Positions 1 to 8,808 of a stretch of DNA of 64,000 nt are shown here, piece after piece. The DNA is from an uncultured Shewanella sp. GTDB lineage: Bacteria; Pseudomonadota; Gammaproteobacteria; Enterobacterales; Shewanellaceae. The notes under the pieces were generated by a model. That model did not search any database, was not told where the DNA came from, and saw only the letters and a program-made list of their open reading frames with translations. A program made the translations under genes and the position numbers. Location of the stretch: NCBI RefSeq assembly GCF_947497935.1, contig NZ_CANMIO010000006.1, positions 186,001 to 250,000 of the forward strand, read 5' to 3'. Position 1 is the first letter of the stretch, and each line of letters begins with the position of its first letter.

Positions 1-1
1 G

Positions 2-520
2 AGCCGTCAGGTTATCGACAGTATAAAGGCGTTGCCGGAACGAAATCGTTTTATGAAGGGCCTGTTCAGCTGGCCGGGTTTTTCGCAAAAAACCTTAGAG
101 TTTGACCGAGACCCTCGCTTCATCGGCGAAACAAAGTGGAACTACGGTAAGTTGTTTGGCCTGGCGATGGACGGAATCACATCTTTTAGCTTTAAACCTC
201 TTAGACTGGCGACCTGGTGTGGAGTGATAACTGCATTATGCGCCTTTGGTTATGGTGGCTGGATAGTGACGCAGACTTTGATATTTGGCGGCAATGTAGC
301 TGGTTATCCGTCACTGATGGTGGTGCAGCTGGCGCTAGCAGGGATCCAGCTGTTAGCCCTTGGCCTTATTGGCGAATATTTAGGACGAGTGTTTGTTGAG
401 GTGAAGCAAAGGCCTTTATACCTGATTGAAGAGGTGGCTTATCGACAGTCATTAGCGCAAGTGAAGGCCAGAAATAGCGATGCAAATCTAGGTAACGTGA
501 GCTACTTGGGGGCTAAATAA
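2..520 (+). CDS. Glycosyltransferase family 2, GtrB/ArnC type (5' truncated by window)
   Basis: The frame is open from the first bases of the window, so only the C-terminal ~172 residues are present. The early part carries the family-typical stretch RFIGETKWNYGKL, and two hydrophobic membrane segments follow (about residues 65-90 and 100-125 of the visible part). Known members transfer a sugar from a nucleotide donor to undecaprenyl phosphate on the cytoplasmic face of the inner membrane. The stop overlaps the next start (TAATG). An ArnT-like transferase and a GtrA flippase follow, which makes a lipid-linked sugar pathway for surface glycan modification likely. The substrate sugar cannot be told from the sequence. 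Confidence 0.85.
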   Translation, partial: SRQVIDSIKALPERNRFMKGLFSWPGFSQKTLEFDRDPRFIGETKWNYGKLFGLAMDGITSFSFKPLRLATWCGVITALCAFGYGGWIVTQTLIFGGNVAGYPSLMVVQLALAGIQLLALGLIGEYLGRVFVEVKQRPLYLIEEVAYRQSLAQVKARNSDANLGNVSYLGAK

Positions 521-2010
521 TGCAGAGCATACGAGGTACCCAGAAGGGATTGATAGTACTTTTGATTGTGGTTCTTACTCGGCTGTTACTCCTGCCTTGG
601 TATCCACTTATGGATACCACTGAGGCGCGATACGGCGAGATGGCACGCTTGATGGTAGAGACGGGAAACTGGGTTACTCCACTGTTTGATTACAATGTGC
701 CGTTCTGGGGCAAGCCACCTTTACATACCTGGATGAGTGCGAGCTCTTTAGCGGTATTAGGTAGCAATGAGTTTGCTGTGCGTTTTCCGCACTGGCTAGC
801 AGCGATGTTTACCCTCGCTGTTGTGGGCTACTTTGCCAAACGTCTACGTTTACCGGTTATGTCAGTGTTAATCATCTTGGCCTCTACCGTAGTGTTCACC
901 ATCAGTGCTGGCGCGGTAATGACGGATATGGCCCTTACCCTTGGACTCACTCTCGCTATGTGCGGATTTTATCTGTGCTGGCAAGGGGACAAGCTGTGGG
1001 GATATATCGGTTTTAGTGGACTCGCGATTGGCCTGCTTGCTAAAGGCCCGGTGGCATTAGTCTTGTTCGGTATAGGCACTGGGCTTTGGCTGCTCTGGCG
1101 CTATGGTCCGCACAAGAATGGCCCGATAAAAATGTGGCAGCTGTTATGGCAGCGAACACCGCTGGTGACGGGCACACTGCTGATGCTGGCGATTGCATTG
1201 CCTTGGTATGTGATGGCGGAGCGAGCGACTCCTGGCTTTTTAAATTACTTTATTGTGGGAGAACATTGGTCCCGTTTTGTCGATAGTGGTTGGACTGGCG
1301 ATCTCTATGGTTCGGCGCATGATGAAGTTAGGGGCACGATTTGGGTGTACTTTGTTGTAGCAGCTATGCCTTGGTCACTGTTCCTACCTAGGGCAATTTA
1401 TAAGCTAGTTAAAGAGTCAAGAAGCTCGGTAGTAAAACCGGGTAACTCAGTGGTAGAGAATGATAGCTCGGTGATAGGAGTGCTGGAGGCTGAGGGGCAA
1501 GCTCATCAGCAAAATGAGCAGCAGAGTAAAGGACTGGTCAGTTATCTAATTTGCTGGATGATAGCACCTATGCTGCTGTTTACTCTCGCGGGTAATATTC
1601 TACCTGCCTATGTCTTGCCGGGGATCCCTGGTTTAGCCTTGCTGCTCGGTTTTGCTTGGCGCAGAAGTCGCCTACCTGGGCTGAATGTTATCGCCTTATG
1701 CATTCCTGCACTGCTATTGATCACCGTGGTTGTGCTGAACTTGGGGCCTGGAAAAGATAAGAGTGAGCGCTGGTTATTGTCACAGCGCAGTGAAGCGTTA
1801 CCGACCTATTACTGGCACAAGCAACCGTTTTCAGCGCGTTTCTATAGCGCGGGTCAAGCAGATAAAATTGACCGTTTAGATGAGGTGGACTCGAAGAGGG
1901 ACTATTACTTAGTCGCTGACAACAAGGTTTTACAAGAGCCTAAGTTTGCTCACTGTAGTGAAGTGACGCGTAACAAGTATCGAGGTCTGCTCCATTGTCG
2001 TCGAAATTAA
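520..2010 (+). CDS. ArnT/PMT-family integral membrane glycosyltransferase
   Basis: A 496-residue protein with many hydrophobic helices. The early acidic motif TTEARYGEMA after the first membrane segment is typical of the GT-C ArnT/PMT_2 family, which uses a lipid-phosphate sugar as donor on the periplasmic side. A hydrophilic insert rich in Ser, Glu and Gln lies at about residues 300-345. The gene overlaps the upstream glycosyltransferase by one base and the downstream GtrA gene by 16, so the three are translationally coupled. The acceptor (lipid A, O-antigen or protein) is unknown. I give no arnT symbol because the arn operon genes are absent here. Confidence 0.85.
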   Translation: MQSIRGTQKGLIVLLIVVLTRLLLLPWYPLMDTTEARYGEMARLMVETGNWVTPLFDYNVPFWGKPPLHTWMSASSLAVLGSNEFAVRFPHWLAAMFTLAVVGYFAKRLRLPVMSVLIILASTVVFTISAGAVMTDMALTLGLTLAMCGFYLCWQGDKLWGYIGFSGLAIGLLAKGPVALVLFGIGTGLWLLWRYGPHKNGPIKMWQLLWQRTPLVTGTLLMLAIALPWYVMAERATPGFLNYFIVGEHWSRFVDSGWTGDLYGSAHDEVRGTIWVYFVVAAMPWSLFLPRAIYKLVKESRSSVVKPGNSVVENDSSVIGVLEAEGQAHQQNEQQSKGLVSYLICWMIAPMLLFTLAGNILPAYVLPGIPGLALLLGFAWRRSRLPGLNVIALCIPALLLITVVVLNLGPGKDKSERWLLSQRSEALPTYYWHKQPFSARFYSAGQADKIDRLDEVDSKRDYYLVADNKVLQEPKFAHCSEVTRNKYRGLLHCRRN

Positions 2011-2447
2011 CCACTTTCTCTGTGCCCAACTTGGAGTCTTTATGGGATAAGCATGGACAAGGCATACGCTTTTTGCTGGTAGGCGGTGCGGTATTCGTGT
2101 TTGATGCCGCCCTGTTTTATGGCTTGCTCAGCGGATTTGAACTGCCCTTAATGCTTGCCCGTTGCAGTGCTTTTGTTTGTGCAGTCATAGTGTCTTGGCT
2201 GGCTAACCGCTGTTGGACTTTTGGCGATCGCAAACAAGCACCCAAATCCAAGCAGTTACTGATGTCTGTTGCCGTTTCAAGTTTAGCTGCATCGGTAAAT
2301 TTGATGGTTTTCTATCTATGCTCCACGGTGCTAAGCAATAGCCAGTTTAATGCCTTGCTTAGTTTTAGCCTAGGCATATTAGCGGGGCTTTTCATCAATT
2401 GGTTCGGTGCTAACCGTTGGACTTTTAAGGCTGCTGCGGTTGAATAA
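1995..2447 (+). CDS. GtrA-like flippase
   Basis: A 150-residue protein starting at a TTG inside the end of the preceding gene. It has four hydrophobic segments and the GtrA signature features: FLLVGGAVFVFDAALFYGLL near the N-terminus, an NRCWTF motif in the middle and a closing NRWTFK. Members are thought to flip undecaprenyl-phosphate-linked sugars across the inner membrane. Together with the GtrB-like and ArnT-like genes upstream it completes a three-gene cassette resembling O-antigen modification (gtr) clusters. The TTG start is chosen because it gives the full first helix and overlaps the upstream gene. Confidence 0.88.
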   Translation: MSSKLTTFSVPNLESLWDKHGQGIRFLLVGGAVFVFDAALFYGLLSGFELPLMLARCSAFVCAVIVSWLANRCWTFGDRKQAPKSKQLLMSVAVSSLAASVNLMVFYLCSTVLSNSQFNALLSFSLGILAGLFINWFGANRWTFKAAAVE

Positions 2448-2554
2448 TTCTCAAAATGGCCAAGCTTATGTTACAAACTGTTAACCAGTGGTTTTACTCT
2501 TGCTCGAAAACCGCTAGTTTCACACTCTGGAGTAATAATGCTGAGGTAGCGGCT

Positions 2555-4096
2555 ATGATGGGATTCTTTAATAATAGATCGATTTTAAATAGAAGCGGGG
2601 CAGCCTTGTTGGTGCTCGGTTCTACAATGCCGCTATCCGTTCAGGCAGCTTCGGGAACGACACTCAGTTTTACTGAGTCGACAATTGATGCGCCTTTTGA
2701 GCTGACTCACCCTATCATTGCTGCCGATTTATTACCTGAGCCGGGTAAAGAGCTGGTGGTATTTGGTGTAGATGGTTTGAGTCACCGTTGGATGGCCATT
2801 TACGCCTTTGAAAAGGGGCAATACCAACTTGTAATGAAACGAGAGCTTCCTCAAGCGTTACACAGTTTCGATATCACTGAGTCTACATCCGGTGGGCTGC
2901 AGCAATTGTATTTCTTATCTCAAGACGAGCTCAAACTCTTAGTCAGCAAGGAAAATAGCGCTAAGCTATATATTGAAACGGTGGCCAAGATTAATTCGTT
3001 ATCTTTTAAAGACCGCCCCGATTTTATCAGCCGCGGCGAGTTTATTAAGGATCTTAATGGAGATAGCCGCGATGATATCTTGATCCATGACTTTAATCAG
3101 GTGCATCTATTCTTAGCGGCAGAGCAAGGCTTTGAGCGTCAAACCCTGCCGATTAAGCCACAATCTCGATTATTTGATGATGGCGCCACCTATACCCAAT
3201 CTAAACTCTATGTGTCTGACATCAACTTAGATGGCTTGGTGGATATCGTTAAGATAGGTGAGGGGGAGTTAGAGGTTTACAAGCAGACGCAAGCTAAAGA
3301 CTTCGATCCCATTGCCGCGTTTATTTCAGTGCGTCAGCCCATTAGTGGGGTAGATTGGTGGAATAAACGCGATGCGTTTGGGGAGCAATTAGATCAGAGT
3401 GAGCTGGTTTATCGTAAGGTGGAGCAGCTTAAAGATCTCAACGCTGATGGGATTACCGATATGGTGATCCGCTATACCAAAAGCAGCGGCGTGTTCGACA
3501 GGGTAAATGACTATGAGATCTATCTCGGTGAAAACAACAAAGGGGCGTTAGCTTTCCCCAAAGAAGCTAGCAGTGTGATCAGAGCCGAAGGCACCTTAAC
3601 AGGGTTGGAGTTTATCGATATCGACAGTGACGATAAAGATGAGGTGATGGTCGCGGGGTTTGATATCGGTGTGTCACAGATTATTGGTGCGCTACTTTCG
3701 GGCAGTATCGACCAAGATGTGCATCTGTTTAAGATGGATTCAACAGGCCGTTTTAGCGACGATTCCAACGTGACAAAAGAGGTGGAACTTAATTTTAGTT
3801 TTAGTTCGGGGCAAGCTGGCAGCCCTGTGGTCAAGCTTGCGGATCTGAACGGTGATGGGCTAAAAGATCTGTTGCTGTCAGAAGATGAGTCGACCTTGAA
3901 AATCTATTTGGGTAAGCGTGGTGATGCGCTGTTTAGTCGTGATGCACAAGAGCATGAGCTGAAGCTGCCTGTCGAAGGTGGCATGTTAAAGGCTGAGGAT
4001 CTAAACGGTGATGGCAGAGAAGATCTGCTGATTAAGTATGGTCGCCAAGACGATAAGAAGCTCTCTAGGCAGTTCAGGGTGCTATTAGCCAGTTAG
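2555..4096 (+). CDS. Exported FG-GAP/VCBS repeat protein
   Basis: The frame is open further upstream (ATG at 2456), but ATG 2555 has a GAGG ribosome-binding site at 2543-2546 and gives a clean signal peptide ending LSVQA-A, so I start there (513 residues). At least six calcium-binding-like D-x-N/D-x-D-G repeats lie at roughly residues 160, 220, 290, 350, 427 and 480, for example DLNGDSRDD, DINLDGLVD and DLNGDGLKD. This spacing is typical of FG-GAP beta-propellers, as in integrin-like and VCBS proteins. It probably lies in the periplasm or on the cell surface. It follows the glycosyltransferase cassette closely and may be co-transcribed, but its ligand is unknown. Confidence 0.8.
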   Translation: MMGFFNNRSILNRSGAALLVLGSTMPLSVQAASGTTLSFTESTIDAPFELTHPIIAADLLPEPGKELVVFGVDGLSHRWMAIYAFEKGQYQLVMKRELPQALHSFDITESTSGGLQQLYFLSQDELKLLVSKENSAKLYIETVAKINSLSFKDRPDFISRGEFIKDLNGDSRDDILIHDFNQVHLFLAAEQGFERQTLPIKPQSRLFDDGATYTQSKLYVSDINLDGLVDIVKIGEGELEVYKQTQAKDFDPIAAFISVRQPISGVDWWNKRDAFGEQLDQSELVYRKVEQLKDLNADGITDMVIRYTKSSGVFDRVNDYEIYLGENNKGALAFPKEASSVIRAEGTLTGLEFIDIDSDDKDEVMVAGFDIGVSQIIGALLSGSIDQDVHLFKMDSTGRFSDDSNVTKEVELNFSFSSGQAGSPVVKLADLNGDGLKDLLLSEDESTLKIYLGKRGDALFSRDAQEHELKLPVEGGMLKAEDLNGDGREDLLIKYGRQDDKKLSRQFRVLLAS

Positions 4097-4124
4097 TCTG
4101 CATTTCCCAGTATCGATATCAGTA

Positions 4125-4151
4125 AAGCGACTCTAATCGGGTCGCTTTTTT
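4125..4151 (+). terminator. Rho-independent terminator after the FG-GAP gene
   Basis: AGCGAC (4126-4131) pairs with GTCGCT (4141-4146) around a 9-nt loop and is followed by a T run. It closes the surface cluster transcript. Confidence 0.75.
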
Positions 4152-4290
4152 ATTGCAGCATTACTTCTATTCGAATTAACACTAATTTACAAAGCTATTC
4201 ATTACCTTGCCGTTTATTTCATTGTCTGACAGTTCTTGACGCAAATATTAGGTCATAAGAAGTGCAATGATTACCAATTAAGGAAGATAG

Positions 4291-5658
4291 ATGAAATTAA
4301 CAACATGGCGATATTTAGGCTTATCAGCAATTATGGCGACGCTTGTTGCCTGTAGCTCCGATGACAATGAATCCACGAGTAACAGTAGTTATATCCAATA
4401 TTATAATGCTTCACCCAATAGCACTGAGACGGCATTAGTACTAGATGATTATGCCTACTCGGTGGTGAACTTTGCCGACTCTTTGCCAAGGTATGAGTAC
4501 GGGACTGGAACGAGTGAACTGGAGATAAGTGGGCTTGATGCCTCAGGCGAGGAGCTGACCCTGTATCAATCGAGCATAGAGTTTGCCAATACCGACAACC
4601 ATCTGTTTATGTTAGTGGGCGACTATGGTGAGCCGGAGGTGCTTGATATCGTCTATCGCCGTAGCGAAATGGATGAGCTTAACAGTGATGAAAGTGGTGA
4701 CTATAGCAAAATGCAGGTGCTAGTTGCTCACGCCGCGATGGGGGAGTCGAGCTTTGATGCGTATTTGGGTAAACAGGGAGAGGAGTTTAGCTCGGCGACT
4801 ATGCTGGGAGCGCTTAATTATAAAAGCTATAGCAATGAGCAGATGTTCGATACCGGGGACTACGTACTGTATCTGACCGAGAGTGGCAAAACCTCGCCAA
4901 TCTTTACTACTGCCACGCTGGAGCTGACAGCTAACACGGTATACAAGTTAGTTGTCCGTAATAGCTTTGGTCCTGGAGTCCCTAAGCTCATGGTCGATAA
5001 TGTAGACTCAACCGGGAGCCCTGAGCAATACAGCAATATTGATGCTAATGCCGAATACCGTCTTTTTAATGGCTTAAATAAGACAAATATGGTCGATGCA
5101 GAGCTAGTGAGTCATCAGGAGTCTCAGTATCTGTATGAACTTAGTCAGAATCAACTAACAGAGTTTAAGGCGATAGGTTACAACGACTATGGGGTTAGCA
5201 TCTCAGACAGTACAACGAGTGAGGTATTGGCCAATAACCTATTGATCACTTTCAATCAGGATGAAAGTAAGTCCATTGTGCTTTACGAGGATGAGTTAGG
5301 TGGAACAAAGGGGATGACGATTACCCATGATCACCGACCTAGAGCTTTTGAACATCAGATTAGCTTAGCCAATCTTGTTGCTGACTTTGACGAGCTGACC
5401 ATCTATTTTGTGCGTTCGAGTGAGACCATTGAGTCTGCAGAGTATCAGATCTCTGGAATCGAGTTTACCGAGCTGGGCAGTATCAGCTTACCCTCCGATG
5501 ACTATGAAATCAGTGTGGTTTATAAAGATGACAATGACACGTTAACTTTAGTGTATCAATCGGATGTGGTGCCGTTTAATCAGGCGGGAAATTATACCAT
5601 GGTGCTGAACCGAGACGATAGCCAGCCACTGGGTTATCGACTGACCACTTTTCAATAG
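4291..5658 (+). CDS. DUF4397-like lipoprotein
   Basis: A 455-residue protein with a lipoprotein signal peptide: a short basic start, a hydrophobic stretch and lipobox LVAC with Cys21. The mature part opens with SYIQYYNASPNST and contains several segments like LVLDDYAYSVVNFADSLPRYEY. This resembles DUF4397 domains, in which small beta modules carry a 'y-n-a-s-p' start. At least two such modules seem present, the second near residue 250 (YRLFNGLNKTNMVDAEL). It has its own upstream region after the terminator. Function is unknown; surface or periplasmic localisation is inferred from the lipobox. Confidence 0.75.
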   Translation: MKLTTWRYLGLSAIMATLVACSSDDNESTSNSSYIQYYNASPNSTETALVLDDYAYSVVNFADSLPRYEYGTGTSELEISGLDASGEELTLYQSSIEFANTDNHLFMLVGDYGEPEVLDIVYRRSEMDELNSDESGDYSKMQVLVAHAAMGESSFDAYLGKQGEEFSSATMLGALNYKSYSNEQMFDTGDYVLYLTESGKTSPIFTTATLELTANTVYKLVVRNSFGPGVPKLMVDNVDSTGSPEQYSNIDANAEYRLFNGLNKTNMVDAELVSHQESQYLYELSQNQLTEFKAIGYNDYGVSISDSTTSEVLANNLLITFNQDESKSIVLYEDELGGTKGMTITHDHRPRAFEHQISLANLVADFDELTIYFVRSSETIESAEYQISGIEFTELGSISLPSDDYEISVVYKDDNDTLTLVYQSDVVPFNQAGNYTMVLNRDDSQPLGYRLTTFQ

Positions 5659-5780
5659 ACGGTATTGAACTGATAATGGGGTGCAGAGGCGAAATTCACA
5701 TTAAGCGTATTTTATTTGTATAGAGTTAGCGCGTTAATTTTTGATTTCGTTGAGGCGAAAATAGTGTTTTCCGCCTCTGC

Positions 5781-5802
5781 TTAACAGGGTACAGCCTGTT
5801 AA
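5781..5802. other. Hairpin between convergent genes
   Basis: TTAACAGG (5781-5788) pairs with CCTGTTAA (5795-5802) over a 6-nt loop. A second, wider inverted repeat lies just before it: GCAGAGGCG (5683-5691) against CGCCTCTGC (5772-5780). There is no good T run on either strand, so this is a weak terminator candidate for the converging lipoprotein and HTH genes. Confidence 0.4.
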
Positions 5803-5804
5803 AT

Positions 5805-6026
5805 TTAACGGCGACTGAGCAGCTGTTTAATACGTAAACTTAGCTGCTTAGTCTGCTTCAGAATAGGTAGCGAACCTTTAGTGGTTCTTTGCTCACTTTC
5901 CTGAACAATCTGGTAAACGGTTTTAGTCGATAGGCCATAATCTTTGGCGACGTCCGATAATAAACGGCCGTTATTTTTGACTTCGTTAATGACTTTTAGG
6001 TTAAGGTTCATGGCATCCATCGGCAT
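5805..6026 (-). CDS. Small helix-turn-helix protein, transposase-like HTH
   Basis: A 73-residue protein. Residues ~17-45 form a helix-turn-helix of the kind seen in IS3-type transposase N-termini and Sso7d-like 'HTH_psq' proteins: NGRLLSDVAKDYGLSTKTVY. The C-terminus is basic (RIKQLLSRR). A purine-rich GAGAAGAGA precedes the start. No transposase catalytic domain or inverted repeats lie nearby, so it is probably a free-standing small DNA-binding protein rather than an insertion-sequence remnant. A long 449-bp upstream region separates it from the divergent OmpA-like gene. Confidence 0.6.
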   Translation of the reverse strand: MPMDAMNLNLKVINEVKNNGRLLSDVAKDYGLSTKTVYQIVQESEQRTTKGSLPILKQTKQLSLRIKQLLSRR

Positions 6027-6475
6027 TCTCTTCTCTAATTCTAATGTTTAAACATCAGTAGCTTGTACGTCTTTGAGCGTGGTGACGGAGTTCCCTTGGC
6101 AAGGCGGTAAAGCTTAGCCCTGTCGTGACTCTCTGAGCATGGTTATTAATTATTTTTATTGCCAGTGAGTACTCAATAATGAGTATGCTTAAGGTGTGCC
6201 AACTTGTTCTTATATATTAAATCATTATTTTTCATGTGGTTAATAATAGTGGTACCAACTTGGGGCAACATTTCTTAATATCTTCGCCCTAAAGTGGTGC
6301 GGTGTGCACGATTGTGGTGCGTTGAAATTATCTAGAAAACCTATGGTGTGTTTATTTTTAAACCACTTAGTAGCTAGGCCATTGTCTAATTCACCGTGGT
6401 TTATATACTGCTAAAAAAATACAACTTATTAGTCGTCGCTTTTGTGACAGACAAAAGCAGTTAGGAGTGGTACAA
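6027..6475. other. Intergenic region between divergent genes
   Basis: A 449-bp AT-rich gap that must hold promoters for the HTH gene (minus) and the OmpA-like lipoprotein (plus). I see two direct copies of GTGGTGCG (about 6293 and 6316) but no convincing promoter hexamers or coding frame. Confidence 0.5.
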
Positions 6476-7150
6476 ATGAGCGTTAAACGTAGTTCTATTC
6501 TTGCTGGTGGTCTTATCGCCGCCATTATGGTGTCTGGTTGTCAGACAACCAATCCTTATACCAACGAATCTCAAAATGGCAAAGCGACTAACGGTGCCTT
6601 GATTGGAGCTATCGCTGGAGCAGCGATTGGTGTTGCATCATCAAGTAAAAATGATCGCGGTAAAGGCGCACTGATTGGTGCTGCATCTGGTGCGGCCTTA
6701 GGTGGCGGTATTGGCTATTACATGGATGTGCAGGAAGCCGAGCTTCGTAAGCAGCTGCAATCATCAGGTGTGAGTGTTACCCGCAGTGGCGACAATATTA
6801 TTCTTAATATGCCAAATGACGTGACTTTTGGTGTTGATCAAACTGACTTGAGCCAGCGTGCCCAGCAAGTACTAAACAGTGTGGTGCTGGTGGCGCTTGA
6901 ATATGATGAGACTAAGTTAAACGTGATGGGCCATACCGACAGCTCGGGTGCGGAGTCATATAACCTAAGACTGTCGCAAGTGCGTGCAAGTGAAGTGGCG
7001 AACTATCTTACTAATCATAAAGTGCCAGCTCAGCGTGTAGCTTCTCATGGTATGGGTGAATCAAAGCCTATCGCCTCTAACGAGACTAAGCAGGGCCGAG
7101 CCGAAAATCGTCGCGTAGAGATTATCTTAAGCCCAATGCCAAACGCTTAA
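6476..7150 (+). CDS. OmpA-family lipoprotein, YiaD-like
   Basis: ATG 6476 is preferred over the GTG at 6467 because AGGAG (6463-6467) sits 8 nt before it (224 residues). The lipobox VSGC is followed by a Gly/Ala-rich glycine-zipper segment (ALIGAIAGAAIGVAS and GALIGAASGAALGGGIGYY), then a C-terminal OmpA domain with the peptidoglycan-binding signature GHTDSSG...NLRLSQVRASEV and RAENRRVEI. The length and order match E. coli YiaD. The protein likely anchors the outer membrane to peptidoglycan. Confidence 0.88.
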   Translation: MSVKRSSILAGGLIAAIMVSGCQTTNPYTNESQNGKATNGALIGAIAGAAIGVASSSKNDRGKGALIGAASGAALGGGIGYYMDVQEAELRKQLQSSGVSVTRSGDNIILNMPNDVTFGVDQTDLSQRAQQVLNSVVLVALEYDETKLNVMGHTDSSGAESYNLRLSQVRASEVANYLTNHKVPAQRVASHGMGESKPIASNETKQGRAENRRVEIILSPMPNA

Positions 7151-7174
7151 CCGTGTTAAATTGCGTGAGTAATG

Positions 7175-7199
7175 AAAGCCACCCTAGGGTGGCTTTTTT
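7175..7199 (+). terminator. Rho-independent terminator of the OmpA-like gene
   Basis: AAGCCACC (7176-7183) pairs with GGTGGCTT (7188-7195) and is followed by T6. Its 3' arm is also the start of the 137-bp tandem repeat array. Confidence 0.88.
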
Positions 7200-7620
7200 G
7201 TTGTCAGCTTTATATCTGTGATTCTAGTCGGGGGATGGGGTATTTTGGCTTCTTGCTAGTGCAGGATAGCGGTCTCCAGCTAGAGGGAGGGCTTTGTATC
7301 AAATGAGAGAAGCCCTCTTCATAACATGGCTTTTTTGTTGTCAGCTTTATATCTGTGATTCTAGTCTGGGGAGGGGGTATTTTGGCTTCTTGCTAGTGCA
7401 GGATAGCGGTCTCCAGCTAGAGGGAGTGCTTTGTATCAAATGAGAGAAGCCCTCTTCATAACATGGCTTCTTTGTTGTCAGCTTTATATCTGTGATTCTA
7501 GTCGGGGGATGGGGGATTTTGGCTTCTTGCTAGTGCAGGATAGCGGTCTCCAGCTAGAGGGAGGGCTTTGTATCAAATGGGAGAAGCCCTCTTCTATAAC
7601 ATGGCTTTTTTGTTGTCAGC
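7191..7620 (+). repeat. Tandem array of ~137-bp repeats (three full copies plus partial)
   Basis: Unit boundaries fall at 7191, 7328, 7465 and 7603, giving periods of 137, 137 and 138 bp (the third has one inserted base). Copies differ at only a few positions. Each contains GAGGGCTT or a one-mismatch form facing AAGCCCTC about 14 nt later, and ends in a GGCTTTTTTG or GGCTTCTTTG block that resembles the 3' arm of the upstream terminator. The partial fourth copy stops at TTGTCAGCTC. No plausible gene runs through it. Confidence 0.9.
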
Positions 7621-7815
7621 TCTAACCTTATGAAGTTGATTGCCATGCTTTTATGAGTGGGACTATTTGTCTTTGCTATCCTTGGAGGGGGTGACTTAAG
7701 TCTCGGCGTTAATCTCTTGATAGAAGCGACTCGGATTAAGCCATTGTTATTCAGTCTCAGATGCTTTTTCATTGGAAAAAATCTTAATTCACCTGTGTGA
7801 AAATAAATCTTAACC

Positions 7816-8619
7816 ATGGACAAAATGATGAAAAAATGGATTCTCGTTTCGCTTTTAAGCCTACCTTTTGCCGCCAACGCTGAGCCTATTGAACTAAGAG
7901 CGGCAGGCAGCTTAAAAAACGCCATGAATGATATTGTGACGGCTTACCAGCAAGCCTCAAACAAAGATGTTCATGCCGATTTTGGGCCTTCAGGCTTGCT
8001 TAGAAAGCGCATCGAGAATGGCGAAAAAGTGGGAGTATTTGCCTCTGCCAATATGAAGCACCCACAAACACTACAAACTGCGGGACAAGGTGACAATGTA
8101 GTGATGTTTGCCCGCAATCAGATGTGCGCTATTGCGCAGCCAAATGTGAAGATCGATAGTGAAGGTTTACTCGCTGTGATGCTCGATCCTAATGTGCGTG
8201 TGGGAACTTCAACGCCAAAAGCCGATCCGTCTGGAGACTATGCTTGGAAGATCTTCGCTAAAGCGGGTCAGTTACAAACTGGCGCTCAAGAAAAACTTGA
8301 AGATAAAGCGTTACAGCTCACTGGTGGTGAGAATAGTACTAAAGCCCCTAAGGGTCGTAATACCTATGGCTGGGTAATGGAAAACAAGCGTGCGGATGTT
8401 TTCCTGACTTATTGCACCAATGCGGTATTGGCGCAAAAAGAGGTGAAAGATCTGCAAATTGTGCAGATGCCTGCGCCCTTAGCTGTCGGTGCTAACTATG
8501 GTTTGATCGTGCTCGATAATGCCCAAGCAGATGCTTGGAAGCTGGCGATGTTTATTCTGTCAGAGCCTGGACAGACGATTCTTGCTGATTACGGCTTCGA
8601 TGCGCCGCTTAAGCAATAG
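7816..8619 (+). CDS. Periplasmic ModA-like substrate-binding protein (orphan)
   Basis: A 267-residue protein with a signal peptide cleaved at ANA-EPIEL. The mature part begins IELRAAGSLKNAMND, and FGPSGLLRKRIENGEKVGVFASA follows. This is the molybdate-binding (ModA/WtpA) layout, in which the AAGSL and GPSG serines bind the oxyanion. It ends LADYGFDAP, a common ModA closing. No modB or modC permease genes are adjacent, so either the transporter is elsewhere or the protein serves another oxyanion or a sensory role. The 5' region carries only a weak ribosome-binding site. Confidence 0.78.
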   Translation: MDKMMKKWILVSLLSLPFAANAEPIELRAAGSLKNAMNDIVTAYQQASNKDVHADFGPSGLLRKRIENGEKVGVFASANMKHPQTLQTAGQGDNVVMFARNQMCAIAQPNVKIDSEGLLAVMLDPNVRVGTSTPKADPSGDYAWKIFAKAGQLQTGAQEKLEDKALQLTGGENSTKAPKGRNTYGWVMENKRADVFLTYCTNAVLAQKEVKDLQIVQMPAPLAVGANYGLIVLDNAQADAWKLAMFILSEPGQTILADYGFDAPLKQ

Positions 8620-8712
8620 CAGATAGAAAACAGGGTACTGCAGATCACTAATGGAAGTTATTTAGAGAAACTCGATAACTTTCAAAGATAGGAATGAACC
8701 ACAAAGGACACG

Positions 8713-8745
8713 AAGAGCCCAGTTTGTACTGGGCTCTTAGTTTTT
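8713..8745 (+). terminator. Rho-independent terminator after the ModA-like gene
   Basis: An 11-bp perfect stem, AAGAGCCCAGT (8713-8723) with ACTGGGCTCTT (8728-8738), and a T5 stretch two bases later on the plus strand. The converging mgtE gene ends 64 bp further on; the minus strand lacks a T run here. Confidence 0.85.
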
Positions 8746-8808
8746 ATTTTGAACAGGGCTTGGGCTGAATTTACCAGCATTGCTGAGATAGCGGCTTTTT
8801 ATACAGGT

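Noticed and set aside
5805..6026. HTH gene as an insertion-sequence remnant
   Set aside because: The HTH resembles transposase N-termini, but there are no terminal repeats, no catalytic domain and no frameshifted remainder around it.
7431..7925. Frames crossing the 137-bp repeats on either strand
   Set aside because: They repeat the same short peptide or overlap the ModA-like gene antisense, with no ribosome-binding site.
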